From: an uncultured Collinsella sp.
GTDB lineage: Bacteria; Actinomycetota; Coriobacteriia; Coriobacteriales; Coriobacteriaceae
DNA length: 61,595 bases
Reading direction: 5' to 3'
NCBI GenBank assembly: GCA_902494085.1
Contig: CABURU010000008.1
Coordinates: 1 to 61,595 of the forward strand
Shown: positions 9,393 to 18,005 of the stretch, piece by piece
How the letters are laid out: every line of letters starts with the position of its first letter
Numbering within the stretch: the stretch's first letter is position 1
Position numbers and translations under genes: made by a program
Notes under the pieces: generated by a model
What the model was told of the DNA's origin: nothing
Database searches by the model: none
What the model saw: the letters and a program-made list of their open reading frames with translations, nothing else

Positions 9393-9426
9393 AAAAAGCA
9401 GGCTGTGAGTAAAACCCACAGCCTGC
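9393..9426 (-). terminator. Rho-independent terminator after tsf
   Basis: The 10-bp perfect stem GCAGGCTGTG/CACAGCCTGC is followed by TTTTT on the minus strand, about 25 bases past the tsf stop. Confidence 0.88.
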
Positions 9427-9450
9427 TCATTACCAGCTACAAGAGCTTAT

Positions 9451-10320
9451 TTACTCGCCACGGACCAGACGGTCAAAGGCAACGACGGTAATGGTGTCGC
9501 CGAGCTCCTTGGAGACCTGCTCAGCGTACTTCTTGATGGTGAGGGAGCTGTCCTTGATGAACTCCTGCTCGGTGAGCACGGACTGCTTGTAGAACTTCTC
9601 CAGACGGCCGACAGCCATCTTCTCCTGGATAGCCTCGGGCTTGCCGGACTCGGCAGCCTGGGCCATGTAGATCTGCTTCTCGTGCTCGACGGTCTCGGCC
9701 GGAACCTGATCGCGGGTAGCGCAGATCGGGGCGACGGCGGCAACCTGAAGGGCAACGTCGTGAGCGAAGGTCTTGAAGGATTCAGCCTGAGCGGTCTCAG
9801 CCTTCTCGAAGGCGAACTCGACGAGGACGCCGATCTTACCACCCATGTGGATGTAAGAAGCGAGCGCGCCGTTCTCAGCCTTGCGGGCAGCGAAGCGGGA
9901 GATCTTCATGTTCTCGCCCATGATGTGAATCATCTCGGTGAGCTCGGAGGAAACGGTCTCCTCGCCCATCGGCTTCTCGAGCAGAGCGTCGACGTCAGCA
10001 GGCTCGGTGGTAGCGACAACCTCAGCGACCTTGGAAGCAAAGCCGGTGAACTTGGCGTTAGAGCCAACGAAGTCAGTCTCGCAGGAGAGCTCGAGCAGAG
10101 CGCCGGTCTTGCCATCCTCGGAGACGAACGCGGCGACAGCGCCCTCGTTGGTCTCACGGCCAGCCTTCTTGGCAGCCTTGGCAAGGCCGTTCTTACGCAG
10201 AACGTCGACAGCGGCGTCCATGTCGCCGTCAGCCTCGACGAGAGCCTTCTTGCACTCCATCATCGGGGAGTCGGTCATCTCGCGGAGCTGCTTGACCATA
10301 GCGGCGGTAATCTGGGCCAT
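9451..10320 (-). CDS. tsf: Translation elongation factor Ts
   Basis: A 289-residue nucleotide exchange factor for EF-Tu. The N-terminal UBA-like domain carries VKQLREMTDSPMMECKKAL. The core has the conserved LLELSCETDFV followed by two dimerisation/EF-Tu contact subdomains. Length is standard. I start at MAQITAAM because GAAAGGA lies about 6 bases upstream; the longer reading from 10335 would include that ribosome site. It lies 45 bases behind rpsB and shares its promoter. Confidence 0.96.
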   Translation of the reverse strand: MAQITAAMVKQLREMTDSPMMECKKALVEADGDMDAAVDVLRKNGLAKAAKKAGRETNEGAVAAFVSEDGKTGALLELSCETDFVGSNAKFTGFASKVAEVVATTEPADVDALLEKPMGEETVSSELTEMIHIMGENMKISRFAARKAENGALASYIHMGGKIGVLVEFAFEKAETAQAESFKTFAHDVALQVAAVAPICATRDQVPAETVEHEKQIYMAQAAESGKPEAIQEKMAVGRLEKFYKQSVLTEQEFIKDSSLTIKKYAEQVSKELGDTITVVAFDRLVRGE

Positions 10321-10365
10321 TGTGGTTCCTTTCAAAGAGATGAAAAAGAATTAACTAAGACTGAT

Positions 10366-11094
10366 TTACTCGGCCTTGGGCTCAGCGGCCATCTCGGCCT
10401 CGGAGACCTGCTCCTTGCCGGAGCCAGCGAGGCAGGCGTCAGCCATGAGCTCGCACATAAGGGTGACAGCGGAGATAGCGTCATCGTTGCAGGGGATGCC
10501 GTACTCGACCTCGTCGGGATCGGAGTTGGTGTCGATCAGGGCGACGACGGGGATGTTCAGGCGCTGGGCCTCCTTGATGGCGTTCTCCTCGCGCTTGGTG
10601 TCGATGACGAAGAGAGCCTGGGGCAGACCCTTCATGTCGCGGGCGCCACCGAGGTTGGTCTGGAGCTTAGTGAGCTCCTTGCCGAGAACAGCCTGCTCCT
10701 TCTTGGGCAGAACAGCCATGCGGCCGTCCTCGACCATGGCCTCGAGCTCCTCCATGCGGTTGATGCGGGAGCGGATGGTGACGAAGTTGGTCAGCATACC
10801 GCCGAGCCAACGCTGGTTGATGTAAGGCATGTTGGCGCGCTCAGCAGCGTTCTTGACGGCCTCCTGAGCCTGCTTCTTGGTGCCGACGAACAGCACGTTG
10901 CCACCCTTGGCGACGTTCTTGACGAAGGTGTAGGCCTGGTCGGCGTCGAGGATGGTCTGCTTGAGGTCGAGGATGTAGATGCCGTTGCGCTCACCGAAGA
11001 TGAACGGCTTCATCTTGGGGTTCCAGCGACGGGTCTGGTGACCGAAGTGGCAGCCGGCCTCGAGCAGGGTGCGGATATTAATCTTGGTAGCCAT
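10366..11094 (-). CDS. rpsB: 30S ribosomal protein S2
   Basis: A 242-residue small-subunit protein. The N terminus NIRTLLEAGCHFGHQTRRWN and the core FVGTKKQAQEAV, YINQRWLGGMLTN and PVVALIDTNSDP are strongly conserved S2 motifs. The C terminus ends in an acidic Glu/Ala tail. The ATG follows AGGAGG. A well-defined promoter with an inverted repeat lies about 135 bases upstream, leaving a leader that could hold autoregulatory structure. Confidence 0.97.
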   Translation of the reverse strand: MATKINIRTLLEAGCHFGHQTRRWNPKMKPFIFGERNGIYILDLKQTILDADQAYTFVKNVAKGGNVLFVGTKKQAQEAVKNAAERANMPYINQRWLGGMLTNFVTIRSRINRMEELEAMVEDGRMAVLPKKEQAVLGKELTKLQTNLGGARDMKGLPQALFVIDTKREENAIKEAQRLNIPVVALIDTNSDPDEVEYGIPCNDDAISAVTLMCELMADACLAGSGKEQVSEAEMAAEPKAE

Positions 11095-11235
11095 GTTAAA
11101 CCTCCTGTGGTTTGCCTCCGCGCGGGGTCATCCTCCAAAACCAACCCGGACATGTGCTACCAAAGCCCGGGCACCACGGTATGAAGTAGCCGCGCGTGCG
11201 TGATAAAAACATGTTGCCGTGAAGCAACCCGATGA

Positions 11236-11264
11236 ATGATAGCAGGAATGCCTCTTCCTGCCAA
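11236..11264 (-). promoter_or_regulatory. rpsB-tsf promoter
   Basis: Minus-strand -35 TTGGCA and -10 TATCAT are separated by exactly 17 bases. Transcription should start near 11229, leaving a leader of about 135 nt before rpsB. Confidence 0.7.
11242..11261. repeat. Inverted repeat filling the rpsB promoter spacer (candidate operator)
   Basis: GCAGGAA and TTCCTGC form a perfect 7-bp inverted repeat with a 6-base centre. It occupies the spacer and overlaps the -35 element. This placement suits repressor binding, but no cognate regulator can be named. Confidence 0.45.
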
Positions 11265-11313
11265 CCCGCAATCAAAACCACACACCTGAGTGCGGCGCGG
11301 GACGTGCCAGCCA

Positions 11314-12234
11314 CTATTCGCCGCGGGGATGGGCTTGAGCCACAGCCCGCTTAAGCCGATCGGGTGTGAGATGCGTGTAGATCTGCGTCGTGGACAGGCT
11401 CGCATGACCTAGCAGCTCTTGAACCGAGCGCAGGTCCGCACCGCCCTCGAGCAAGTCGGTCGCAAAGGTATGGCGCATCGCATGCGGGGCGATGTCAGCC
11501 GGAATGCCGGCGAGCGTCGCCAGCGTATGGAACCGCCGCCGGAGCATCGCGGCGCTCATGCGATTGCCGCGCGCCGATATAAGCAGCGGATGCGGCCCGG
11601 TAGCGAGGTCGCGGCGCTTTGCCCGAGCGAGCAACTCCGGCCTCCCCTCTTCAATATAGAGACGCGTCACATCGAGCGCACGACGATACAGAGGAACGAT
11701 GCGCTCCTTGCTTCCCTTGCCCCACAGGCGCAGTGTGCGCTCGGACCATGAGATGGATTCCACATTGAGCGCCGCAAGCTCTGAGATGCGGGCACCCGAG
11801 GCATAGAGCAACTCGAGCATCGCCGCATCGCGCAGTCCCGCGGGTGTTGAGGTATCAGGCGTCTTGAGCAGCGCCTCGACCTGCTGGGTCGTAAGGACGC
11901 CCGGCAGGTCACGCGGCAGCTTGGGCGACGCGATCGCCGAGACCGCATCGCCCTCGACAATCCCCTCGGCAGCCATCCAGCGATAGAGAGATCGAATAGC
12001 CGACAGGTGCGCCGCAAGCGTTCGGGGAGCCACCTGCTCACGCGAAAGCTCGGCAAGATAGCGACGAATGGTGCGCACGTCGGCAGCGAAAGCATCAATA
12101 TCCTCGCGCTCGCACCAGGCAGCAAAGCGCTCTAGCCTCGAGCCATAGGCCGTCACCGTGTTGGGAGAAAGCCCCTCAACGCGTGCGATATAGGCGATAA
12201 AAGAGTCGACGGTGTCGTACAGGTCAAAGGCTAT
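11314..12234 (-). CDS. Tyrosine recombinase of the XerC/XerD type
   Basis: An integrase-family recombinase, likely one of the chromosome-dimer resolution pair. The C-terminal catalytic domain shows the first Arg in LYASGARISEL, the HAMRHTFATDLL box and LGHASLSTTQIYTH with the nucleophile Tyr. The core-binding domain begins with FDLYDTVDSFIAYI, which extends upstream of the first GTG (12156). The only in-frame codon placed correctly behind GGAGG is an ATA at 12234, overlapping the trmFO stop; a CTG lies at 12222. Length from ATA is 306 aa, normal for Xer proteins; from GTG it is 280, cutting a helix. XerC versus XerD cannot be decided from sequence alone; the trmFO neighbour favours XerC/CodV. 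Confidence 0.85.
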   Translation of the reverse strand: MAFDLYDTVDSFIAYIARVEGLSPNTVTAYGSRLERFAAWCEREDIDAFAADVRTIRRYLAELSREQVAPRTLAAHLSAIRSLYRWMAAEGIVEGDAVSAIASPKLPRDLPGVLTTQQVEALLKTPDTSTPAGLRDAAMLELLYASGARISELAALNVESISWSERTLRLWGKGSKERIVPLYRRALDVTRLYIEEGRPELLARAKRRDLATGPHPLLISARGNRMSAAMLRRRFHTLATLAGIPADIAPHAMRHTFATDLLEGGADLRSVQELLGHASLSTTQIYTHLTPDRLKRAVAQAHPRGE

Positions 12235-13568
12235 GACCGGTCGCCTCCAAACAAGTCGGAACGCGTGGCCAAGTAGGCATCGAGGGCCTCGAGCGCACGG
12301 TCCGCATAGGCCTGATAGCGGTCGCGCTTGCTGCGGCGCTTACCATCCTCGAGTGGCGGCACCAGGCCAAAGTTGACATGCATAGGCTGATAGCCCACGG
12401 TGGCAGGATCGGTCGCATAGCCCACGAGCGCACCCAGGGCACCCACACGCGGCAACTCGACGCCCGCGGCACCGATAGCCTCGGCATAGGTGTTGAGCGC
12501 CGCGAGCAGACCTGTCGCCACGGCTTCCATGTACCCCTCGGTGCCGGTGATCTGACCGGCCAGGCGCACGCCGGTACCGGGCACGGCAAAGGTGCCATCG
12601 AGCACGTGCGGAGCGTCGACAAAGGTATTGCGATGCATGACACCGTAGCGGAAGAACTCAGCGTTCTCCAGGCCCGGCACCATATGGAAGACGCGCTTCT
12701 GCTCGCCAAAGGTCAAGTTGGTCTGGAAGCCCACCAGGTTATAGGCGGTCTTCTCCTTGTTCTCGGCACGCAGCTGTATCGCCGCCCAGGGGCGACGTCC
12801 GGTACGCGGGTCGGTGAGGCCAACGGGCTTCATGGCGCCAAAGCGAATGGCGTCCTTGCCGGTGCGCGCAACTTCCTCGGCAGGCTGGCAGGCCTGGAAC
12901 AAATCGCCGCCCTCAAAGTCTTTGAGCACCACGCGGTCGGCCGTGGTAAGCGCCTCGATAAAGGCCTCGTACTCCTCCTTATTGAGCGGAGCGTTGAGAT
13001 AGTCGCCGCTCCCCTGCTCCTCGTAGCGCGACTGCGAGAACAGCACGTCCATATCGAGCGTGGAGGCATCGACGATCGGCGCCGCCGCATCGAAGAACGC
13101 AAGGGCGTCGCCACCGACGAGCTTCATGACCTCTTCGCTCAGCGCCGGTGAACACAGCGGGCCCGCGGCAATGACCACGTGACCCTCGGGAATCTGCGTG
13201 ACCTCGCCGTGCACGACCTCGATATTGGGACGGGCGGCAACCTCGGCCTCGACAAGCTCGGAAAACTTGACGCGGTCGACCGCCAAGGCGCCACCGGCGG
13301 GAACAGCCGCGCGATGGGCGCAATCGAGCAGGACTGAACCCATGCGCTCAAGCTCGGCTTTCAGCAAACCAGCCGCGGAATCCGGACGGGTCGACTTAAA
13401 CGAATTGGAGCAGACGAGCTCTGCCAGGTGATCGGTATGGTGGGCCGGGGAGCTCACCTGGGGGCGCATCTCGCACAGCTTTACGGCAAACCCGCGATCT
13501 GCCAGCTGGATCGCGCACTCCGACCCCGCCAGACCGCCACCGATAACTGTCACCTGATCGAACTGCAT
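12231..13568 (-). CDS. trmFO: Methylenetetrahydrofolate-tRNA (uracil-54) methyltransferase, FAD-dependent
   Basis: Makes ribothymidine-54 in the T-loop of tRNAs using methylene-THF and FADH2 (formerly Gid). The Rossmann FAD motif VIGGGLAGSECA is at the N terminus. NSFKSTRPDSAAGLLKAEL and the C-terminal HVNFGLVPPL segments are family hallmarks. I choose ATG 13568 (445 aa) over TTG 13574 because of spacing from AAAGG. Its end overlaps the Xer gene. Confidence 0.95.
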   Translation of the reverse strand: MQFDQVTVIGGGLAGSECAIQLADRGFAVKLCEMRPQVSSPAHHTDHLAELVCSNSFKSTRPDSAAGLLKAELERMGSVLLDCAHRAAVPAGGALAVDRVKFSELVEAEVAARPNIEVVHGEVTQIPEGHVVIAAGPLCSPALSEEVMKLVGGDALAFFDAAAPIVDASTLDMDVLFSQSRYEEQGSGDYLNAPLNKEEYEAFIEALTTADRVVLKDFEGGDLFQACQPAEEVARTGKDAIRFGAMKPVGLTDPRTGRRPWAAIQLRAENKEKTAYNLVGFQTNLTFGEQKRVFHMVPGLENAEFFRYGVMHRNTFVDAPHVLDGTFAVPGTGVRLAGQITGTEGYMEAVATGLLAALNTYAEAIGAAGVELPRVGALGALVGYATDPATVGYQPMHVNFGLVPPLEDGKRRSKRDRYQAYADRALEALDAYLATRSDLFGGDRS

Positions 13569-13582
13569 CTGCAAACACCTTT

Positions 13583-14518
13583 CTAATTGACACGTTTTCC
13601 ATTGTGACCGAAGGGTGTCTGGGCGTGAAGGGCAAACTTGGAGGGCGCATACCTTCCATCCATCATGCGCTCGATAAGGCCCTCGAGTTCAAGCGAACCC
13701 AAGAGTTTGAGTACGCCGACAGCATCGAGCGAGACGAGCGCCGCGATGTCGTCGACCTTGAGCGGAGAGGCGATGAGCGCATGCATCACGGTCTGCTGCG
13801 TTGGATCAAGGTCGGCAATGCCGGGAGCAATGGGGCGCGAGTAGCGCAGGGTTCCGTAGATGCGTGAGATAGCCATCTCGATAGATTCCTCGTCGACGAT
13901 GCAGCAGGCACCGTTCGCAATGAGGTAATTCGTGCCACGCGACTCGGGCGATAGGATCGACCCCGGCACGGCAAGAAGTTCGCGCCCCAAATCCATAGCA
14001 GCCTCGGCTGTAGAAAACGTCCCAGAAGGCATACCCGCCTCGGATACAAAGAGGGCTTGCGACAGGGCCGCGATCACGCGATTGCGGCGCGGAAAGGCAA
14101 ACTTGCGCGGACCCATGCCCCACGGAGAGATCGACACGACCGCGCCACCCGTATCAAGCGTGCGCGTAATCAGCCCCGCGCTCGAACGCGGGTAGACCAC
14201 GTCGGCGCCCGTCCCCAGCACCACAACGTGTTTGCCGCCGGCGTTGACCGCAGCCCAACCCGAGGCCTGGTCACAACCGACCGCACCGCCCGAAACTACC
14301 GTCACTCCCGCCTCAACCGCCACCTTCGCCGCAAGCTCTGCCACGGCAAGACCATACGGCGAGGCCTTGCGCGCGCCGATGATGGAGAGCGCGGGCGTCG
14401 AAAGCACCTCGGGGTTGCCGCGCACATAAAGCGTCTGGGGTAAATCTGAAAGCTCCAAAACGGTCTCGGGATACAACGCATCACCTGGATGCAGCTCGAA
14501 GGTCCCCTCGGCCATCAT
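13583..14518 (-). CDS. dprA: DNA processing protein DprA
   Basis: A Rossmann-like single-strand DNA-binding protein that loads RecA on incoming DNA. The core shows LSIIGARKASPYG, VVSGGAVGCDQASGWAAV, VVVLGTGADVVYP and FPRRNRVIAALSQA. A winged-helix-like C-terminal domain (about 245-300) follows. The N-terminal SAM-like domain of longer DprA proteins is missing: only about 35 residues precede the core. The ATG (14518) overlaps the comM stop as ATGA with GGAGG ahead; longer readings run into comM. Length is 311 aa. Confidence 0.93.
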   Translation of the reverse strand: MMAEGTFELHPGDALYPETVLELSDLPQTLYVRGNPEVLSTPALSIIGARKASPYGLAVAELAAKVAVEAGVTVVSGGAVGCDQASGWAAVNAGGKHVVVLGTGADVVYPRSSAGLITRTLDTGGAVVSISPWGMGPRKFAFPRRNRVIAALSQALFVSEAGMPSGTFSTAEAAMDLGRELLAVPGSILSPESRGTNYLIANGACCIVDEESIEMAISRIYGTLRYSRPIAPGIADLDPTQQTVMHALIASPLKVDDIAALVSLDAVGVLKLLGSLELEGLIERMMDGRYAPSKFALHAQTPFGHNGKRVN

Positions 14519-16038
14519 TGGTCCCTCCTTCCCTGGTACATCGCCGCCTCGAGCACGTGGTCCTGCGTCACCTGCTCGCTCTCGGCGACATCTGCGATCG
14601 TACGCGCAATGCGAACCAGGCGCACGATGCCACGCCCTGTGAGATGCGTGCGTTTGGATAGGCCGAGCACACACTTCTCCGCCGCATCATCGAGCTCGAA
14701 GGTCGAAACGACGCCGTCAATGGACCGTGTCTCGTCATCCTCGGCCTCGGCATCCGCATCGTCCATGCGGGATTCGCGCCAAGCGCGAAAGGCGCGACCG
14801 CGCACAACGTAGTCACGTAACTCGGCCGACGACATACCCTCTGCGCCCTCGATAATCACTTGAGGGTCGGGACGGGTCACATCGATCATCATGTCGATAC
14901 GGTCGGCCAAAGGACCGCGCAGTTTAGACCGATAGCGCTCGACCATCGCCGCCGAGCAGCGACACGGTACCTCGCGATCGCCCAAAAAGCCGCAGGGGCA
15001 GGGATTGCTCGCAGCCAGCAGCTGAAAGCGCGACGGGAAGGTAAAAGCCCCGTCGACGCGTACGATCCTCACGTAGCCGCGCTCGATGGGCTGACGCAGC
15101 GTCTGCAGCACGCCAGTGGGAAACTCGGCAAGCTCGTCCAAAAAGAGCACGCCGCCATGAGCAAGGCTGATCTCACCCGGGCGCACCGGGCGCCCGCCGC
15201 CGATAAGGCCTGCGGTCGAAATACTGTGGTGGGGACTGCGGAAGGGGCGGTGCCCCGCCAACAAGCCATCAATGTTCTCACCCAAAACCGAATGGATGCA
15301 CAGTGCCTCCTGCTGATCCTCAACGGAAAGCTCGGGCAGGATGCCGGTCATACGGCGTGCGAGCATCGTCTTGCCCGATCCCGGAGACCCGATCATGAGC
15401 AAGCCGAGTTCTCCTGCCGCCGCAAGCGCCATGCCGCGTTTAGCGACTTCCTGCCCCAGCACGTCTGCATAGTCAAGCTCGGGCTCAAAGGTCGCCTCGA
15501 CACCCTCGGAATCCAAGTAGTGCCGTGCGGCATCGCCCATGCCGTGAGCAAGCTGAGACAGATGCGCGATAAAGCCGCAATCCACGCCCGCGAGTGGCAC
15601 ATGCTGGTCGGACCTACCGGCGATAAAAGACAGCCCCATGTCGCGAGCCAATAGCTGAAACGCCACCTCGCCTTTGACAGGAAGCACCGTACCGTCCAAG
15701 CCGAGCTCGCCGGCGATAAGGCAGCGATCGAGGTTGTCGCGGGGAATCTGACCATCGGCCGCTAGGACCGCGATGGCGATGGGCAGATCAAAGCCGCTAC
15801 CGGTCTTGCGAATATCGCCGGGCGCCAGATTGACCGTAATGCCCGAGCGCGGGATCTCGAACCCGGCGGAGCGCATCGCACAGCGAATACGACCACGTGA
15901 CTCCATCACCTCCATACTCGGGATGCCGAGCATCTGAATGCCCGGAACGCCGCCGGCAAGCGAGACCTCGACCGTGACGTGAATCGCCTCGACGCCGCGG
16001 ATGCAGGCCGCGTGAACGGCAAACGTCTCGAACGCCAT
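14515..16038 (-). CDS. comM: ComM/YifB-type magnesium-chelatase-like AAA+ ATPase
   Basis: A 507-residue protein with an N-terminal Lon-like fold domain (1-170), then a AAA+ ATPase with Walker A GSPGSGKT (217-224) and a Cys-rich stretch of the form NPCPCGF...CRC typical of the family. In model species ComM is a hexameric helicase that promotes branch migration during natural transformation. ATG 16038 shares one base with the yraN stop (TGATG). The comM-dprA pair suggests DNA uptake or recombination processing, though no uptake machinery is in view. Confidence 0.92.
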   Translation of the reverse strand: MAFETFAVHAACIRGVEAIHVTVEVSLAGGVPGIQMLGIPSMEVMESRGRIRCAMRSAGFEIPRSGITVNLAPGDIRKTGSGFDLPIAIAVLAADGQIPRDNLDRCLIAGELGLDGTVLPVKGEVAFQLLARDMGLSFIAGRSDQHVPLAGVDCGFIAHLSQLAHGMGDAARHYLDSEGVEATFEPELDYADVLGQEVAKRGMALAAAGELGLLMIGSPGSGKTMLARRMTGILPELSVEDQQEALCIHSVLGENIDGLLAGHRPFRSPHHSISTAGLIGGGRPVRPGEISLAHGGVLFLDELAEFPTGVLQTLRQPIERGYVRIVRVDGAFTFPSRFQLLAASNPCPCGFLGDREVPCRCSAAMVERYRSKLRGPLADRIDMMIDVTRPDPQVIIEGAEGMSSAELRDYVVRGRAFRAWRESRMDDADAEAEDDETRSIDGVVSTFELDDAAEKCVLGLSKRTHLTGRGIVRLVRIARTIADVAESEQVTQDHVLEAAMYQGRRDQ

Positions 16039-16523
16039 CACGACACCTGCCAATCGAACGCGTTGTACTGATGCTCGATCTCGGCGATATGCCCGCCGCG
16101 AATGGTGACACCCACGGCATCGAAGCGGATCGCCTTGAGCGGATAATGCTCCATAAGATAGCAGCTTGCGATGCGGCGGTAGCGGCGTTGCTTTTGGGCG
16201 TCCACGGCCTCCTCGGGAAAGACCCGCGTGTTGCAATCCAGTACGACGCGTCTGGTCTTGACCTCGGCCATCACCACGACATCGTCGAGCTCATCGAGCA
16301 GCACCAGATCAGCCTCGCCCTCGGTGCAACGATAACCCTGCTCCAGCAAGGTGTAGCCGCGCTCGTTAAAGTAGTCGATGGTGATCAGCTCGCCCAGCAT
16401 GCCCAGCTCGCGGGGACTGAGTCCCTTGATAAACTCGGGCGTCATCGCCCCGCAGTCGAGCTCGCCGTTTTCCCAACGCTCCTTGAGCTGCTGTGTCTTG
16501 CTCTTTTTGCTTGCGGCACTCAT
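16038..16523 (-). CDS. YraN family (UPF0102) putative nuclease
   Basis: A 161-residue protein with a restriction-endonuclease-like fold signature: LGELITIDYFNERGY, then GEADLVLLDELDDVVVMAEVKTR with the Asp and ExK catalytic pattern. The family is conserved between rnhB and comM/dprA but its substrate is not settled. A 35-residue N-terminal Lys-rich extension precedes the core. Start ATG 16523 has AAAGGAG upstream; the longer reading lacks such a site. Confidence 0.88.
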   Translation of the reverse strand: MSAASKKSKTQQLKERWENGELDCGAMTPEFIKGLSPRELGMLGELITIDYFNERGYTLLEQGYRCTEGEADLVLLDELDDVVVMAEVKTRRVVLDCNTRVFPEEAVDAQKQRRYRRIASCYLMEHYPLKAIRFDAVGVTIRGGHIAEIEHQYNAFDWQVS

Positions 16524-16621
16524 GGGGTCTCCTTTCCCGCACACTGCAGTGCCCCGATGATGAGGGCACCTTTCATGCGGGTAAGTACCGGAAGCTAACC
16601 AAAAGCTGACCAAATGCCGTC

Positions 16622-16663
16622 AAAAAACGGGCCGTACGCAACAATGGTGTTGCATACGGCCCG
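16622..16663 (-). terminator. Rho-independent terminator after rnhB
   Basis: A 16-bp stem (GGGCCGTA plus flanks, one G-T pair) with a four-base loop, followed by TTTTTT on the minus strand. It separates rnhB from yraN. Confidence 0.88.
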
Positions 16664-16712
16664 CTACCAGCAGGTTTATAAAACCCCAGAGGTCCCTGTC
16701 TCCACAATTGAC

Positions 16713-17501
16713 CTAGAAAAGGCGCTCAGTCTGCAGAAAGTTTCCGCAAAAGCTCACACGATGCAGTGGACAAAGTCCATGTTTTCGAATGGCCTCGATG
16801 TGCTCGGGGCTCGCATAGCCCTTCGACTCGGCCAGATGGTACTCGGGATACTCAGCGTCGTACTCGACCATCATCTCGTCACGCGTGACCTTAGCCATGA
16901 TGGACGCCGCGGCGATGCAGGCGATCTTGGCATCGCCCTTCACCACATCGCGCTCGTTAGGAACGGCGCCCAAGGGGTTGCCATCCATAAGCACGCAATC
17001 GGGCTCGAGCCCCGTATCGGCCACGGCGCCCGCAACGGCGGTACGGATAGCACGGGCCATGCCCATCTCATCGATATCCTTAGGCGCGATATGGCAAAAA
17101 CCGATCGCCGTCGCCACCTCGGCAATCTTCACTGAGAGCAACTCGCGGCGCGCCGGCGTGAGCTTTTTGGAATCGTTGATGCCCCAGACGCGCGGCTCCA
17201 TAGGAAGGCAGACAGCGCATACCGTCAAAGGACCGGCCACCGATCCGCGACCCACCTCGTCGACACCAACGACCACCCCATCGCCGCCAAGCTCATGCAT
17301 AAGCTCGTACATGTCATTGACGCGCTCGCGCTCGGCAAGTTCCTTGGCATGGCGCTTAAGAGCACGCTCGCAAGCCTTGATCACCTGCTGGCGCGGGTCC
17401 TCGCGATAATGCTCCACGAGGGCGGGGATCTCCTCAAACGTTGCGCTCGCCAGCTCTCCGGCAACCTGCGATGCCGAAACCGAGCTCGTCATATTGGCCA
17501 T
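16713..17501 (-). CDS. rnhB: Ribonuclease HII
   Basis: Removes ribonucleotides from DNA and cleaves RNA-DNA hybrids. The catalytic N-terminal motif VVGVDEVGRGSVAGP is clear, followed by DSKKL, the LMDGNPLG strand and the KGDAKIACIAAASIMAKVTR block that completes the acidic site. About 75 residues precede the core, as in longer Gram-positive RnhB forms. Start ATG 17501 has AGGAGG 7 bases upstream. Length is 262 aa. Confidence 0.95.
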   Translation of the reverse strand: MANMTSSVSASQVAGELASATFEEIPALVEHYREDPRQQVIKACERALKRHAKELAERERVNDMYELMHELGGDGVVVGVDEVGRGSVAGPLTVCAVCLPMEPRVWGINDSKKLTPARRELLSVKIAEVATAIGFCHIAPKDIDEMGMARAIRTAVAGAVADTGLEPDCVLMDGNPLGAVPNERDVVKGDAKIACIAAASIMAKVTRDEMMVEYDAEYPEYHLAESKGYASPEHIEAIRKHGLCPLHRVSFCGNFLQTERLF

Positions 17502-17530
17502 ACCAGGCCCTCCTTGCATGCAAATCAGAT

Positions 17531-17560
17531 AAAAAGAAGGGCCACCCGAAGGTGACCCTT
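17531..17560 (-). terminator. Rho-independent terminator after rplS
   Basis: The 10-bp stem AAGGGTCACC/GGTGGCCCTT (minus strand, with one G-T pair) carries a TTCG tetraloop and is followed by a T run. It isolates rplS from rnhB. Confidence 0.88.
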
Positions 17561-17594
17561 GTGTCCAAACGAGTGGACAGACGCTGCGATCTTC

Positions 17595-17936
17595 TTAGCG
17601 CTTCTCGGGGATGCGAGCAGCCTTGCCCACCTTGTCGCGGAGGTAGTACAGCTTGGCGCGACGGACGCGACCATGACGAACGACCTCGAGCTTGGCGATC
17701 TTGGGGCTGTGAAGCGGGAAGGTACGCTCAACACCGACACCGAAGGACATCTTGCGGACGGTGAAGGTCTCGCGGGCACCGGCGCCGGCCATGCGGATGA
17801 CGTCGCCCTGGAAGACCTGGATGCGCTCGCGGTCGCCTTCCTTAATGCGGTAGTGAACCTTGACGTTGTCGGCGACGCGAACCTGAGGAATGTCCTCGCG
17901 GATCTGCTGACGCTCGATTGCGCGGATGTAATCCAT
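17595..17936 (-). CDS. rplS: 50S ribosomal protein L19
   Basis: A 113-residue large-subunit protein at the interface with 16S rRNA. Motifs DIPQVRVADNVKVHYRIKEG, VFQGDVIRMAGAGARETFTV, GVERTFPLHSPKIAKLEV and RRAKLYYLRDKVGKAARI are standard L19. Start ATG 17936 has AAGGA 7 bases upstream; a TTG two codons earlier is less likely. It is transcribed alone from a good promoter and ended by a terminator. Confidence 0.97.
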   Translation of the reverse strand: MDYIRAIERQQIREDIPQVRVADNVKVHYRIKEGDRERIQVFQGDVIRMAGAGARETFTVRKMSFGVGVERTFPLHSPKIAKLEVVRHGRVRRAKLYYLRDKVGKAARIPEKR

Positions 17937-17960
17937 GTGCAATTCCTTACTCTTCTAGAG

Positions 17961-17984
17961 GTGCCGTACCACCTTGGCCGGCAC
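17961..17984 (-). promoter_or_regulatory. rplS leader hairpin
   Basis: GTGCCG and CGGCAC pair around a 12-base loop in the rplS 5' leader, between promoter and ribosome site. L19 leaders are known autoregulatory elements in other bacteria, so this is a candidate; the role here is inferred. Confidence 0.4.
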
Positions 17985-18005
17985 GTAGTTGAACAAACGT
18001 ATTCG

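Noticed and set aside
9682..11184. 500-codon plus-strand frame opposite tsf and rpsB
   Set aside because: Leu/Gly/Val-rich shadow of two ribosomal-translation genes.
11314..12234. Phage or integron integrase
   Set aside because: Length, motifs and position between trmFO and rpsB match housekeeping Xer proteins, with no att repeats or phage genes nearby.
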